Assembly (NCBI GenBank): GCA_027596075.1
Contig: JADGJC010000173.1
Span: forward strand, 22,058-86,057
DNA: 64,000 bases
Direction of reading: 5' to 3'
Source of the DNA: Rhizophlyctis rosea
Lineage: Eukaryota; Chytridiomycota; Chytridiomycetes; Rhizophlyctidales; Rhizophlyctidaceae
Below, piece by piece: positions 1-10,500 of the stretch (position 1 is its first letter; each line of letters starts with the position of its first letter). The translations under genes were made by a program, and so were the position numbers. The notes below the pieces were generated by a model. The model ran no database searches. It was not told where the DNA came from and saw nothing but the letters and a program-made list of their open reading frames with translations.

Positions 1-593
1 TCACACCCGTCCAGTATCTTCGCTACAGCCACGAGCAATTGAAGGCGGGTGCGGATTGTTGGGTGGGTGGGTTGCTTTGTGGTGGGGTCGCGGAGTTGGA
101 CGCGGACGCGGCCGAAGACTAATGGGTCGGCGGGGTGCCGGGTTTGGCCTTCGAGGACGGTGGGGAAACCGAGGGTGCGGCAGGCTTCTGCCATGTAAAT
201 TGCTGTTGGGGCGGGGTGGGAGAGGGGTTTTGGGATGCGGCGGCCGTGGGATTTTGAGCGGGTTGCGTCGATGTAAATTGGGTAAAGGCAGGTCCAGCTT
301 TCATAGTGAGTTTGGTCAGTATTTGGCGTTCGAGAACCAATTCAGCGGGCTTTCAATTGCGCTCACTTCTTCGTCAACTCCTTGAACTCCCTCTGCTGCT
401 TCTCCCGCATGGCCAGGTACTCCTGCATCTGCGCTTCGTCCATCGCTGCGGGGTTGAAGTTGGCTGGGTTAAAGGGTGCGGATGCGGGTTTTGCGGCCGA
501 GGACCTGGCGAGTGCCGGAGTGACGTCCGGCAGGTCAAAGTCCATGTTATCTATGTCGTCGTCGTCGACTTCCACTATTGAGGGTCTGGACAT
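1..593 (-). CDS. SEC65: SRP19/Sec65, signal recognition particle 19 kDa subunit (3' end outside window)
   Basis: SRP19 binds SRP RNA helices 6 and 8 and prepares the site for SRP54 during co-translational targeting to the ER. Two exons join in phase: 593-367 and 297-1, with an intron GTGAGC...AAAG between. Exon 1 gives an acidic N-terminus (EVDDDDIDNMDFDLP) like fungal Sec65 leaders, then an Ala/Pro-rich linker. Exon 2 opens with the SRP19 core (WTCLYPIYID, then SKSHGRRIPKPL) and reaches the hallmark GRVRVQL about 60 residues later, followed by PTHPTIRTRLQLLVAVAK. About 174 residues are visible and the frame is still open at base 1, so the C-terminal tail and stop lie outside. Start chosen at 593 because the acidic leader begins there; an in-frame ATG at 638 is possible. 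Reading exon 1 straight on meets a TGA at 365-363, which is why the intron is needed. Confidence 0.9.
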
Positions 594-891
594 CTTTGCT
601 ATATGAGTTTCGTGAATATATACTGATAAAAAGTGCAATGTTCAGCGTTCTTTGCTGGTGTTAAGTTGGTCGGCCGTTTGGCAGCAACGAGGGGGCGGCG
701 AATTGGGAATACTGTGTGGCTTGCACGGGCTTGACTAATCTGCCCATAACTGGCAGTTGACATACAAGCCATGACCCGTGAAGCATGTCATCCCTTGCCC
801 GAATAAGTCACCCCAAAAGTTCACAAACTTTCCCACGCTCAACTCCATCCGCAATCTCACCCAACCAATACCCTCATAACACTACGTGATA

Positions 892-2606
892 ATGTCCCTA
901 ACACCTCCAGACGAGCTCAAGTTCATAAATACCTACCTGCAAAGAGCAGCAGAGTTGCAAACAAAAGAACCAATAGTCGCTTATTACTGTGAGTTGGACG
1001 CGATAATCGGAAACGCGGTGGAACGCGCGACTTACACCTGTGCCATTCACACAATACAGGCAATTACTATGCCGCAAAGCAAGCAATCGACAAGGGCGCG
1101 AAGAGCAAGGAGAGTCAGGCGTTTCTGTTGCACTTGATGGACGATTTGGAGAAGGTATTGTTCTGTTCGGTTGTTGAGTGCCTTGAGCGTCGTCATTAGC
1201 CGTCCTTACGCGCAATCTGTCCTTTAGGAACGCAAAGTAGTCGGCACAAACGAGGCAATAACAAACGACGTCGTAGGTTATGCTCACATTGAGAATTTCG
1301 CGTTGAAGATTTTCTTGAATGCCGATAACGAGGATCGAAATGGGGGCGCGTCGAAGTAAGTTTTCTCCTCACCATCCTATCGCGGATAGTTGCGCGTTTT
1401 GTGATTGATGTTCTATATCTGTGGCAGAGTTCTAAATGGTTGAATTTGGCACATTGCAGGAAAACGGCAAAGACGTTCTTGGCGGCTGCTATCTTTTTGG
1501 AGTTGTTGAAGGTGTTTGGGGAGGTTGATTCTGAGGTAGGTTTCAATGACATGGATTGTTGGGGGGNNNNNNNNNNCCCCCCCCCCCCCCCCCCGCGCAG
1601 CAAAGTCGTTGGTTGGTGGAAGGAGATTACAGCAGATCTATCGCATTATTCGTCAATTGGCGCGACATAAGCTGGTTTTGCCCCCACCGGTTGGAGAATG
1701 ACCGTGATGGGCTTTCCTACCCCAGCAAGATTCCATATCCGTCATAATATCAGGAGGGAGGTCATTTTTTTTGATATATCGGGCCATGATCAGCAGCGAT
1801 GTGGTGGCCTGAAGAATGGGCATTGCATGGAACGCGTAGATCCCTTCTCTTTCCGAAAATCTGACCGATTGTCTCTGCGACCACCACAGGTCCAAGAGAA
1901 AATCCGATATGCGAAATGGAAAGCCGCCGACATCATCAAAGCCCTGAAAGAAGGCCGCACGCCCGTTCCAGGACCACCAGGTGGGGAACCGCAAGAGCAA
2001 CAGCCCTTCTCGGGTGGCGGTGACGATTCCATCGCCGGCGGACTCGGCGGCGGCATGCCCGGTGGATTTGACGCATTCGGCCAACAACAACCCATGAGCC
2101 CGCATTATGACCCACAATACCAACAACAGCAACCGTCGCCCTTCCCACCATCAGACCCATACCATCAACAACAACCACAACCTTCTTACGACCCAAACGC
2201 CGGCAACACCCAATACCCGGGTTACCCCCAACAAGGATACCCCCAACATCAACAGCAACCACCCTCCTTCCACCAACAACCATCCACCCCTTCCTCCTCC
2301 CACCCCGCCAGTCCTGGCCCAGGCGGATTCTCCTACGCCCAACAACCCGCCGCACCGACACTCCCACCGCGTGCCACGACTGCCAGCGCGCCGTTGCCGA
2401 GTACAAGCAGCGGTGGTGGCAGTAGCGGCAGTGGCTTTGATGCGTATACGATGGATCATAAAGCCATTCAGGCTGCGCAGAAGCATAGTAGATTTGCGAT
2501 TAGTGCGTTGCAGTATGATGATGTGAATACTGCTGTTGATAATTTGGAGAAGGCGTTGGGGCTTTTGAGGGGAATGCAGAGGGGTGGTGGTGGGAGGGGG
2601 TTTTAG
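892..2606 (+). CDS. VTA1: Vta1/LIP5-type regulator of the ESCRT-III ATPase Vps4
   Basis: Vta1 activates Vps4, which recycles ESCRT-III on late endosomes. Five exons join in phase: 892-988, 1060-1154, 1228-1355, 1460-1535 and 1890-2606, giving 370 aa. Residues about 5-120 form the tandem-MIT N-domain (LKFINTYLQRAAELQTKEP, then YYAAKQAIDKG, TKTFL-like helix KKTAKTFLAAAIFLELLKVF). This is followed by IRYAKWKAADIIKALKEG, a long Pro/Gln-rich linker (about 160-325), and a C-terminal helical VSL-type domain (DHKAIQAAQKHSRFAISAL, then YDDVNTAVDNLEKAL) that binds Vps4. The length fits fungal Vta1. The last intron (1536-1889) is long and holds the 10-N gap, so its true size is unknown; both flanking exons are intact and in phase. 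ATG at 892 is used; the upstream in-frame codons are not ATG. Confidence 0.92.
1561..1594. other. Assembly gap: G-run, 10 N, long C-run
   Basis: Six G, ten N and then a run of about 18 C lie inside the last VTA1 intron. Ten Ns usually mark a gap of unknown length. The homopolymers on both sides suggest that the assembly broke at a poly-G/poly-C tract. The unassigned sequence up to the acceptor at 1889 shows no homology that I recognise. Confidence 0.95.
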
Positions 2607-3022
2607 TGTGTGTTTTGGGGGCGTCCTGAAGTAGTGGTTGGCGGTGGAGATGTTTTGGTGTAGGTCCTTTTTGTAAATATTGGTATGCTCTCTGCGTTTT
2701 TCTGTTGTATGCGTAAGGTTGGTGGCATGAGGGTTGCTGGGTGTGCACTTTGCCTCGCATGTGGATGATGACACAACAATGAAGGACCAGCGAACTTGTG
2801 ATGAACTGATTGATAAATTACAGGTTAACGAGATATCTGCAATGGACGTGTGTATATAATGTACAGAGAATTAAGCGAAGGCCATAGACGGTTACGGGTA
2901 CTATGATTTTGATGTGGTGGCGGGTTGTTTATTTGTGTCTTGTACTCTGCACGGTTGATAAAGAGATCAGCCAGAATGAAAGCAACGCAAGCGAATCAAG
3001 TCAACTTGGGAAGTCTAACAAC
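2607..3022. other. Convergent 3' intergenic region VTA1/CBP4
   Basis: Holds the 3' untranslated regions of two converging genes. AT-rich stretches near 2800-2860 could carry polyadenylation signals. The short ORFs here have no coding character and I see no other feature. Confidence 0.6.
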
Positions 3023-3381
3023 TCACCCCCTCACGTCCCACACGGGTCTATCAGAGTTCACGTTTTCCTGCACCAGCCTATAAAAGTTTGCCACTTTCTT
3101 CTGGTCTTCTGATAGTTCGGTGAATGGGCGGGCGAGTTTTAGTTCCTATGAGTGGTGAGTACGGAGAGGGAAGTGAGTGATGATGAGCAGGAGTGTCAGG
3201 TGAATAGCAGTACGGTAGGGCGTAGAAAAAAGGCGATATTCACGGTTGATAGTTGAGTTTGAGTGGATGTTGTTGCGGACATTAGGGCGTAGCCTGTGCC
3301 TACTATTGCGCCTGAGTAGACGGTTGATTTTATGATGAAGGAGAGCCAGCGGCCCCAGGACCAGGAGTGGTTTGCGGCCAT
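3023..3381 (-). CDS. CBP4: Small inner-membrane protein of the Cbp4/UQCC3 family (complex III assembly)
   Basis: Cbp4 (UQCC3 in animals) stabilises newly made cytochrome b during assembly of the bc1 complex in the mitochondrial inner membrane. Two exons, 3381-3244 and 3145-3023, give 86 aa. Residues 10-20 (WGRWLSFIIKS) lead into a membrane segment with the family pattern GAIVGTGYALM, followed by short polar TTSTQTQL. The second exon reads ELARP-like, then LSEDQKKVANFYRLVQENV and ends NSDRPVWDV. This matches the Cbp4 order: GxxIGxGxxL helix, TTPT..L, helix, then SDxPxW. Length is near the short UQCC3-type members and shorter than yeast Cbp4. The donor GTGAAT is weak, so the junction is less sure than the family. 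It is divergent to VMA11. Confidence 0.68.
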
Positions 3382-3802
3382 TTTTGTGGGGTTGGTTGTG
3401 GGTGGTGTGTTGGTGGGGAGGGGGTTGGGGAGAGTGGGAAGCGACGACGAAGTGGGAGGAAGTGAGTTGGACTTGGGGAGGATATTTTGGGAGTCAGACT
3501 CCGGAGACCTGAAGTCGCGCTTAGATTGATCGGAATAAGGTAGACGACGCCACACGTCATGTGACTCGGAGCCATCATCCTCGATTGTGCATCGTTTCCG
3601 TCCCTTTGACCCAAAAGGCTCGCTTCCATTTCACAATCGTCATCACCATCAACCTATTCCTCCCACCTCTCATCCTACAAAATACGCACACTAACCCCTC
3701 ACACACCTATACACCAACACATATTGAGTCACGCACAACCCTCGAATCCCTCCTCTAAAACTCACATCCCACCACCCCGCATCCCCGCACTGCCCCCAGA
3801 AA
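3382..3802. promoter_or_regulatory. Shared divergent promoter region CBP4/VMA11
   Basis: 421 bases between two divergent start codons. The VMA11-proximal half is C-rich with CACACC runs (about 3690-3720), a pattern often seen upstream of housekeeping genes in such genomes. No clear TATA box or defined operator was found. Confidence 0.4.
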
Positions 3803-4588
3803 ATGTCAAACACAGAAGCCTGTCCCCCCTTCGCCCCCTTCTTCGGCTTCGCAGGCGCAGGCTCGGCCGTCATACTCTCGTCAATCGGCGCTGCGTACGG
3901 GACTGCAAAGGCTGGCATTGGAATCGCGGGTGTTGGTGCTGTTAGGCCTGATATGTAAGTTGCGCATGGACTTGATTGTGGGAGGGGTGGATGAGAGCGC
4001 AGTTGAAAAGGCGAAGATGGGGTTCGACCGAAAAGGGTGAAGTGTGAAGTTGGTTTTTGCGGATATGGAAGTCGGTGTATGATGGGTGATGGGGCGACTC
4101 ATGTTCGGTCTTCCCCGAAGTTTTGGTTGAACGGAGGGACGGAGCAGGGATAACAGCGAGTGCGCAATCGAACCATGACGATGAAAAGAGCGCCATTGGA
4201 ATTCACATATTCAAAATCACCTACTAACACCCCATTTCCCCAACACAGCGTAATGAAATCCCTAATCCCCGTAGTAATGGCCGGCATCATCGCAGTCTAC
4301 GGCCTCGTCGTCGCAGTCCTCCTTTCAAACGACCTAAACCCCTCAAACCCTTACTCCCTCTTCGCGGGCGCAATCCACCTTGCCGCCGGTCTCGCCACGG
4401 GCTTCGCCGGCATGTCAGCCGGCTACGCTATCGGAGTCGTTGGGGACGCGTGTGTGAGGGGGTATTTGTACCAGCCGAGGTTGTTTGTGGGCATGGTGTT
4501 GATTTTGATCTTTGCGGAGGTGTTGGGGCTGTATGGGTTGATTGTGAGTTTGATTTTGAATACGAAGGCAGTTAGTAGGTGTGATTAG
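3803..4588 (+). CDS. VMA11: V-type H+-ATPase proteolipid subunit c-prime (Vma11)
   Basis: Part of the proton-carrying rotor ring of the vacuolar ATPase Vo sector. Exons 3803-3954 and 4249-4588 give 163 aa with four membrane helices. The intron shows GTAAGT, a CTAAC branch sequence and CAG. Features point to the fungal-specific c-prime subunit rather than c (Vma3): [53 protein letters not shown] and C-terminal LILNT. Glu141 in [10 protein letters not shown] is the conserved proton-binding carboxylate of helix 4. QPRLFVGM precedes it as in the whole family. Length is normal. Subunit c remains a less likely alternative. Confidence 0.93.
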
Positions 4589-6154
4589 GGTGGAGTTTGT
4601 TGGGAAGTAGGGAGGAGGGGGGCGGTTGGGAGGAGTAGAGGAGGAGAATACCCTATTATTTTGTCGGAGAGCGATGTATTGGTTCCGCACGATGGAAGAA
4701 CGTCAATATCAAAATTTAAACGTTGCGCGTGCCGGAATCCGTTTTGTCTCCATCGGGGGAAGCTGGTTTTGGAATGGATGCATTCATTGGAAAGAATTCA
4801 TGAGGAGCCATTCAGCGTGGCCTAAGTGCGGGAGAAGAAGAGTCAACTGTTTTTTCCCCTCCGCAATTCGGATCCACGTTGTTGTCTTTTTGAGATGGAG
4901 CTGTTTGAGAGAAACTTGTGAAGCTGTGGACATAGATTGAACAAACTCACAATGTGGAGCTTCAAATTTCCCGATTGCCATTCACCTTTCCCAGTTGCAG
5001 ACCCCTTTTCTTTGTTTTTGCACCTGAATGACATGCGGCTACTCCCCTCGACTGGCCACGCCAAGTATGCCACACAGGTGATGTCGCTTGCGGCAAAGGC
5101 ATTTTCAATGCCAGTCCCGCCGAATCTGTGCGGTGCTGTCGTTTTCATTGCAGAATCTTTCGATCGGGTCCTTTATGGTGATGGAGATCGATTTGTGACT
5201 ATGACAGGGTAGAGAACCGAGAGACAGTGTCAACAACGACATGACTTGACGTTGGTTCCAACATGAATTGTCCCACTTGGGTTTCGGAGGTTTTCTTTTT
5301 TCTGTCTCTTGACCTGGTATTAGCATACTCAGCTTCTCAGCTCCCTTATACTATTCCAACGTAAAGATTGGTCAAGTGTCATCATATGGCGTTGTTGATG
5401 AACTGAGATCAACACACCAAACATGATGGCCGTATTGCTCCACATCGTGAGGCGTGCGATCATTCATATGACAAGGGAGAACGCAAGGACATGGCCAGTC
5501 ATCGCAACCGCTCGATGTCAACGACATGATGAACGTTACGAAGATGAAGATTGAAGCACGGACTGAGGAACGAGTGATTCGGCATGCTGAAGGTTCTCTT
5601 CTTGCACATCGTTGGTAAAATCATTTTTGGGTACCAACCAAGAATCATGCCTCAAGCAGTCTTGAATTAGTGACCTAGGAAGATGAAAATGTGATGTTCA
5701 AACTCAGTGGCGACACGTGCTCGCACATCTCGATCAGGACAGTAGATGAAAACCTGCGTCGTCTCAAATTGTTCCAGACAGGTGGGGAAGGTGGCATGGA
5801 AGATGTTCACCCTACAGCCAGTGTACGCCGTTGCATGCTGACCTCTTCACTTTTTGATTTCCCTCAGGGCCTAATATCCTTGTTCGGAGCGGTTGATACT
5901 TGAGGGAGTGTGCCGGAACCTGTTATTGGGGTCCAAAACGCCTTTTGTTCTTCCTGCTCCAGAACCAAATGAACTCCAACGAAATTCGTCTCGTAGAGAC
6001 GGCATTGTGTTGTGAGGTATCCAGCGCAGTTGCAGTAGCACAAGAATGAGTGCAGTGGATCACTTTTTGTTCTCGAATCGAATTGGCAACGGAGTCACAG
6101 CCTGCATGTTGGTGTTTTGTCTTTCAAAGCCTGATGATGACAATAAACTATCGA

Positions 6155-6604
6155 TCAATTAGATCCTCCGTCGCCGATCCTAGTTTTCCTTCCTTGATGT
6201 GGGATACCGGAAGATACGTCTGCAACGGAGACATGTATGCGCTTCAATGTCAATTTGTTAAATTCGCGGAATGTCCCTGCAGGAGTTGCAGGTGCAGCAC
6301 CCTGCTGCGGAAGTATCTCGATGTTCAGCGGGAACAATTTGCTTGGACTGGGTGGGAGCACGAGAACCTTGGGAGACTGAGCAAGTTCCCACACATGTGG
6401 GAATATCGGCTCTATCAAAGCATAGAGAAAGTTGACAAGTGTGATCCTTATGTGAATATTGTGAACAGTCTCAGAGTTGTTTGCGATGGACGTCAGCCGT
6501 GGCATGAAGAGTGCATTCAAATATTCCTGGAACTGGACCCAACAATCGTATGCTGCGAAGACAACGAGTATGCCGGTCCACTGCTCAACAGCCTTCTTTG
6601 TCAC
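6155..6604 (-). CDS. Possible exon of an unrecognised membrane protein
   Basis: A 149-codon frame with two hydrophobic stretches (ILVVFAAYDCWVQF and ITLVNFLYALIEPIF) joined by a polar loop, then a Pro-rich part (VLVLPPSPSK). Composition looks more protein-like than the overlapping plus-strand frame 6050-6649. The frame runs upstream past the first Met, so this could be one exon of a larger gene. I recognise no family. It may equally be a chance ORF. Confidence 0.25.
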   Translation of the reverse strand: MTKKAVEQWTGILVVFAAYDCWVQFQEYLNALFMPRLTSIANNSETVHNIHIRITLVNFLYALIEPIFPHVWELAQSPKVLVLPPSPSKLFPLNIEILPQQGAAPATPAGTFREFNKLTLKRIHVSVADVSSGIPHQGRKTRIGDGGSN

Positions 6605-6808
6605 CCACAGAAAATGTCAATCTCGCCACCCGCATTGACATGCCTTTGACGATGCTACGCGCTGGTCCAAATCCCGTATAGGCCAATGATGACAGAATAG
6701 GACCAAAATGCCATTGAAAACGCCGACCCAACCAAGTCAACCAACCAGTACTCCTCCGCATCCTACTCGAAAAGATGTCCGCGCAACACAGACTCCAAAC
6801 TGCAGATC

Positions 6809-7314
6809 ATGGGAAATTCACACCATCCTGCACCTTATAAAGTGTACTTCGCTTTTGATCGAGCTATCTTCAAGCCCAACATGACCGAATCGTCAGTCCT
6901 GCCCATCCTCACTCTCCTTACCGATTTTGACGCTGCAGTACATCCTGACCTTCCCCTCGGCAATGCTACCACGGATGGGTTGACACACACTTATCGGCAA
7001 TTCTTGTACAACCCCCTTCACGCCGAGTGGATCTCGTGGTATGTTGAATGCTATGGCTTCAAATCAGCAGAAGAGGTCAGGATCGTTAGTATGATCGGTA
7101 TTTCCGGGATGTGACGCCGGACAATGTGGAGTTGCTGTTAATAGATCTTGGGGTCGACCGGAAGAGTTGGAGTCGGGATCTTTTGAATGAAACTGAGCAA
7201 GGCAATGTTGGTGTTGCATTCATGCATGAAGAGGGCGATCATGTTGGGATCGAGAGGAGATACCTAAACTCATTTGTGAATCCTTTACACTTCCCTGTAA
7301 TTGACTTGTTTTGA
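6809..7314 (+). other. Two overlapping ORFs that look like one frame-shifted gene
   Basis: Frame 6809-7114 reads plausible protein (LPILTLLTDFDAAVHPDLP, NPLHAEWISWYVECYGF) and stops at 7112-7114. The adjacent frame, open just before it, continues with RYFRDVTPDNVELLLIDLG and then a charged tail to 7314. No GT-AG intron I tried joins them in phase, so a frameshift, a decayed gene or an undetected exon is possible. No family recognised. Confidence 0.3.
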
Positions 7315-7569
7315 CAAAACCGGAGAAACATCCTTATAGATTCAATGTCCTCTTATTCGCCACACGCTCTCATGGCGTGTGTAGGAAGCCATCCATTGTT
7401 CCGTTTCGAAGTCTGGTCCGTGCTTGCGCAAATGTAGCGATTCAATGTAGAAATTCAAAAATTCCTGATCGGCAGACATCTGACCATCAAGACTGTGAAC
7501 ACTTCATTGGAAAAACAAGTCTGTATTTACTTACATATGGTCTCGGACCACATGAGCTATTTTCCACAC

Positions 7570-10500
7570 CTATATGGCCTCCAACTGCTTAATCTCACAT
7601 CCTAGTCCATCTACGAACACCGCACTCCCTGTAGGATTGAACGAAACAAAGTATCCGTCTCCAGGAGTGGCCCATGTCACATCGCCCTCCGGCCGAAGCT
7701 CGCTGGGCAACCACAACAATTTTCTCCCGTTTCGATCCATCACCCAACCATCATCAAACTTCAACCCATCTCCCGCCCACCATGAACACACAAACTCCCC
7801 TGTCTTCATGACTTCCCAATATGTTCCCTTCTTCACCACTTCCCACCCATAGTCCGCATCGTACTCCCAAACTTCAACCCCGGGCAAATCATGACTGACC
7901 GCCACTGCCAACCCATCCAACGACACAGCAAGCCATTTGGCCGACTTATCACTCTCGATGGGAAGAGATGCAATGTGCTGCCCTGTCACCGCATTCCACA
8001 TATTGATCTGCTTTCGCACATCGAAAAGCTTACTTGCCCTTCCTTCAGGCGGTTTGTCCGACCACGTGACGAGCGTACTTCCATCCGCAGACAGAGCAAC
8101 ACATTGCACTTGTCCACCAATGTCCATACTACTTGACAATGTACCCGACTTAATATCCCAGATTTTCGCTGTGCCATCACAAGACCCCGTCGCTGCACGC
8201 GTGCCATCCGGTGTCAGACACACCCACCAGACCCAGTCCTTGTGCCCGGAAAGTATATGTTTGGTTTCACCAGTTGCGACATCCCAGACCCGAGCCGTCT
8301 TGTCGTGACAGGCCGTTATGAGGGTGTCACCAATGGCGTTGAGGGCAGCGCAATGGACCTGGTCGGTGTGGCCTCTGAAGGTATTGACGATTGTTTGAGT
8401 TGTGGTGTCCCAGACTGGTGGTATTGGTAGAATGATGATTGTCAGTCATGTCCTGATGGAAACCATATCAAACCTAGTTTACTCACCTTTCGCCATACAA
8501 TCCCGTGAACCAGTAGCAACGAACCTTCCATCCTCAGTACACTGGACACACTTGATCCAATCTTGATGCCCTAACACCTCGGTCTCCCCCTCCCGTGCTG
8601 TAGCGTTCCAGAGTTTCGCGGTAGCATCTTCAGCCCCCGTAACAAGCTTATCTCCAGTTCCAGTCAGACACACTGCACTGACCTTCGCGGTATGGCCCCG
8701 CAAAGTCGTGAGCAGCTCCCCAGAAGAAGCGTCCCAAAGTTTGGCGGTTTGATTCGAGCCTGTAGCGACAATTTTTCCGTCTGGGGTGATGGAAACTGAG
8801 GAGTGACCAGTCAACGTCGAAACACTTTGACCGGTTGACAGATCCAAGACGGAAGTGTTTTCCCATGTGGCAACAACCACCCTTTCTCCATCTGCCGTGA
8901 CATCCAATGACGTGATCCAATCACCAGCCGAAACAGTTCTGAGACGTTCTCCGATCCTACTGTTCCAAGTACGGATCATCCCATCCGCGCATCCAGTGAC
9001 TACAACCTCACCCTCCTTCGCAAAAGCAACTGCCGTTACCCCACCGCCATGCCCCTCCAATTTCATCACATCGCTGACACTCCTCAAGCTCACAACAGCA
9101 ACGGTCCCATCGTCCGATCCTGTTGCCACCATCTCCCCACAAAGCGCAACAGATGTAACACCCTCGCCATGGTGAGAAAACTTATGCTCACAACGGGCGC
9201 TTTCCACATCCCATACTCTGCAAGTCCAATCTTGGGATCCCGTCACCACTTTACGGCCATCGTCCGATACCGCCACGGAAGTCACCCAATTCTGGTGACC
9301 CACCAAAGTCGCGAGCGAAGCACCAGTCTCTAGATCGTAAACCTTTGCGGAATGATCAGCTGATCCCGTCACTATGACTATGTTGCCGACTTTGGATAGA
9401 GCTATGCTTGTCAAAGTAGCTTTATGACCTTCGAATGTGCGTTCACAGGCAGACCATGTGGTAGCAGTGCCGGAGATCCTGAGCGGGGATGATTGGGATT
9501 TATAGAGAGAGTGCAGTTGGGTTTGGGTTGGCGTCAGATTGATTGCGGAGATGTAGGTATGGAGGGGAGCAGCGGCGATGGGCACGTGAAATGTTTGCAT
9601 GAAGCGGATCATGTCTGTCGTCAGGGTCTTCAAGGGAAGGATCTGAAACAGGAATTCCATGGTCCGTAAATCCATCATGCTCCGTCGAAAATGGCATGAT
9701 TGACCATCACACCAATCAAATCATTCCAATCAGACAGAAACTCACCCTCCGACCAATATCTGCATCGCAGTTCCCGAGCAACGCCCCATCCAGCCACTTC
9801 CCAACTTCGACCATTGCCCCAATAACAACATCGCTCCTCCCAACCGCCGCACAGCATTCCACCCACTCCAACAGTTTCCGCATCAATATCTTGTCAACCG
9901 CCACCGTCACCTCCATATCTCCACCAGAGTGCAAACCCATCCCCGGCCCGACTTGTGCACGTCGTAAGTGCCGCGTCCAATATTTGCAGGCATATGCAAG
10001 CTCGTCCGGAACATATTTTGCAATCCGCGCAGCCAGGTCGGGCACGTCCGTCAGGAAAGTGAAAGGAGGCAAATTCAAAATGTTCTGGTGGAGGTGGGTG
10101 GACATGATTGAAAGGCAACGAAGTGCAAGTGTGCGATCGATGGTGGGAAGATCGATGTGGAACTGTGCTTTGGCGCGCCGAGAATCGGTGAGGTACTCTG
10201 CATAAACAAATCAGGCATGAGGGAATGATTTTGCAGACGCAACAACCAAAGTACTGAAAATCCATACCCGCAACAGATTTATGCTTTTCCTTCACAACTC
10301 CATCCTGATCAACATCAATCATCGTTTCCAACCGTTCACAAATTCGCATTACATCCGTTTCGTCGATACTCATCAATTCACCGATGCACCGAACAGAGAT
10401 TGGCTCGATGGCACCAACGATACAAGCCAAAACATCCCGAAATTGCGGTTCATGCTCATAAGCCCCTTGCATGTTCCGCTCGTACATGACATCCACATCA

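Larger units (their letters stand above)
4589..7569. other. Long gene-poor interval
   Basis: About 3 kb without a gene I can defend. Base composition is near 48-50% GC and no tandem repeats or transposon motifs stand out. Two places have some coding character and are listed separately (minus-strand ORF 6155-6604; plus-strand ORF pair 6809-7314). The rest shows only random short ORFs. Confidence 0.5.

Noticed and set aside
1653..2774. Minus-strand ORFs opposite VTA1
   Set aside because: They mirror the Pro/Gln-rich codons of the last VTA1 exon; the plus strand has the real family motifs.
6050..6649. 199-aa plus-strand ORF
   Set aside because: Cys/Trp-rich without any pattern; the opposite strand over the same bases looks more protein-like, and neither is certain.
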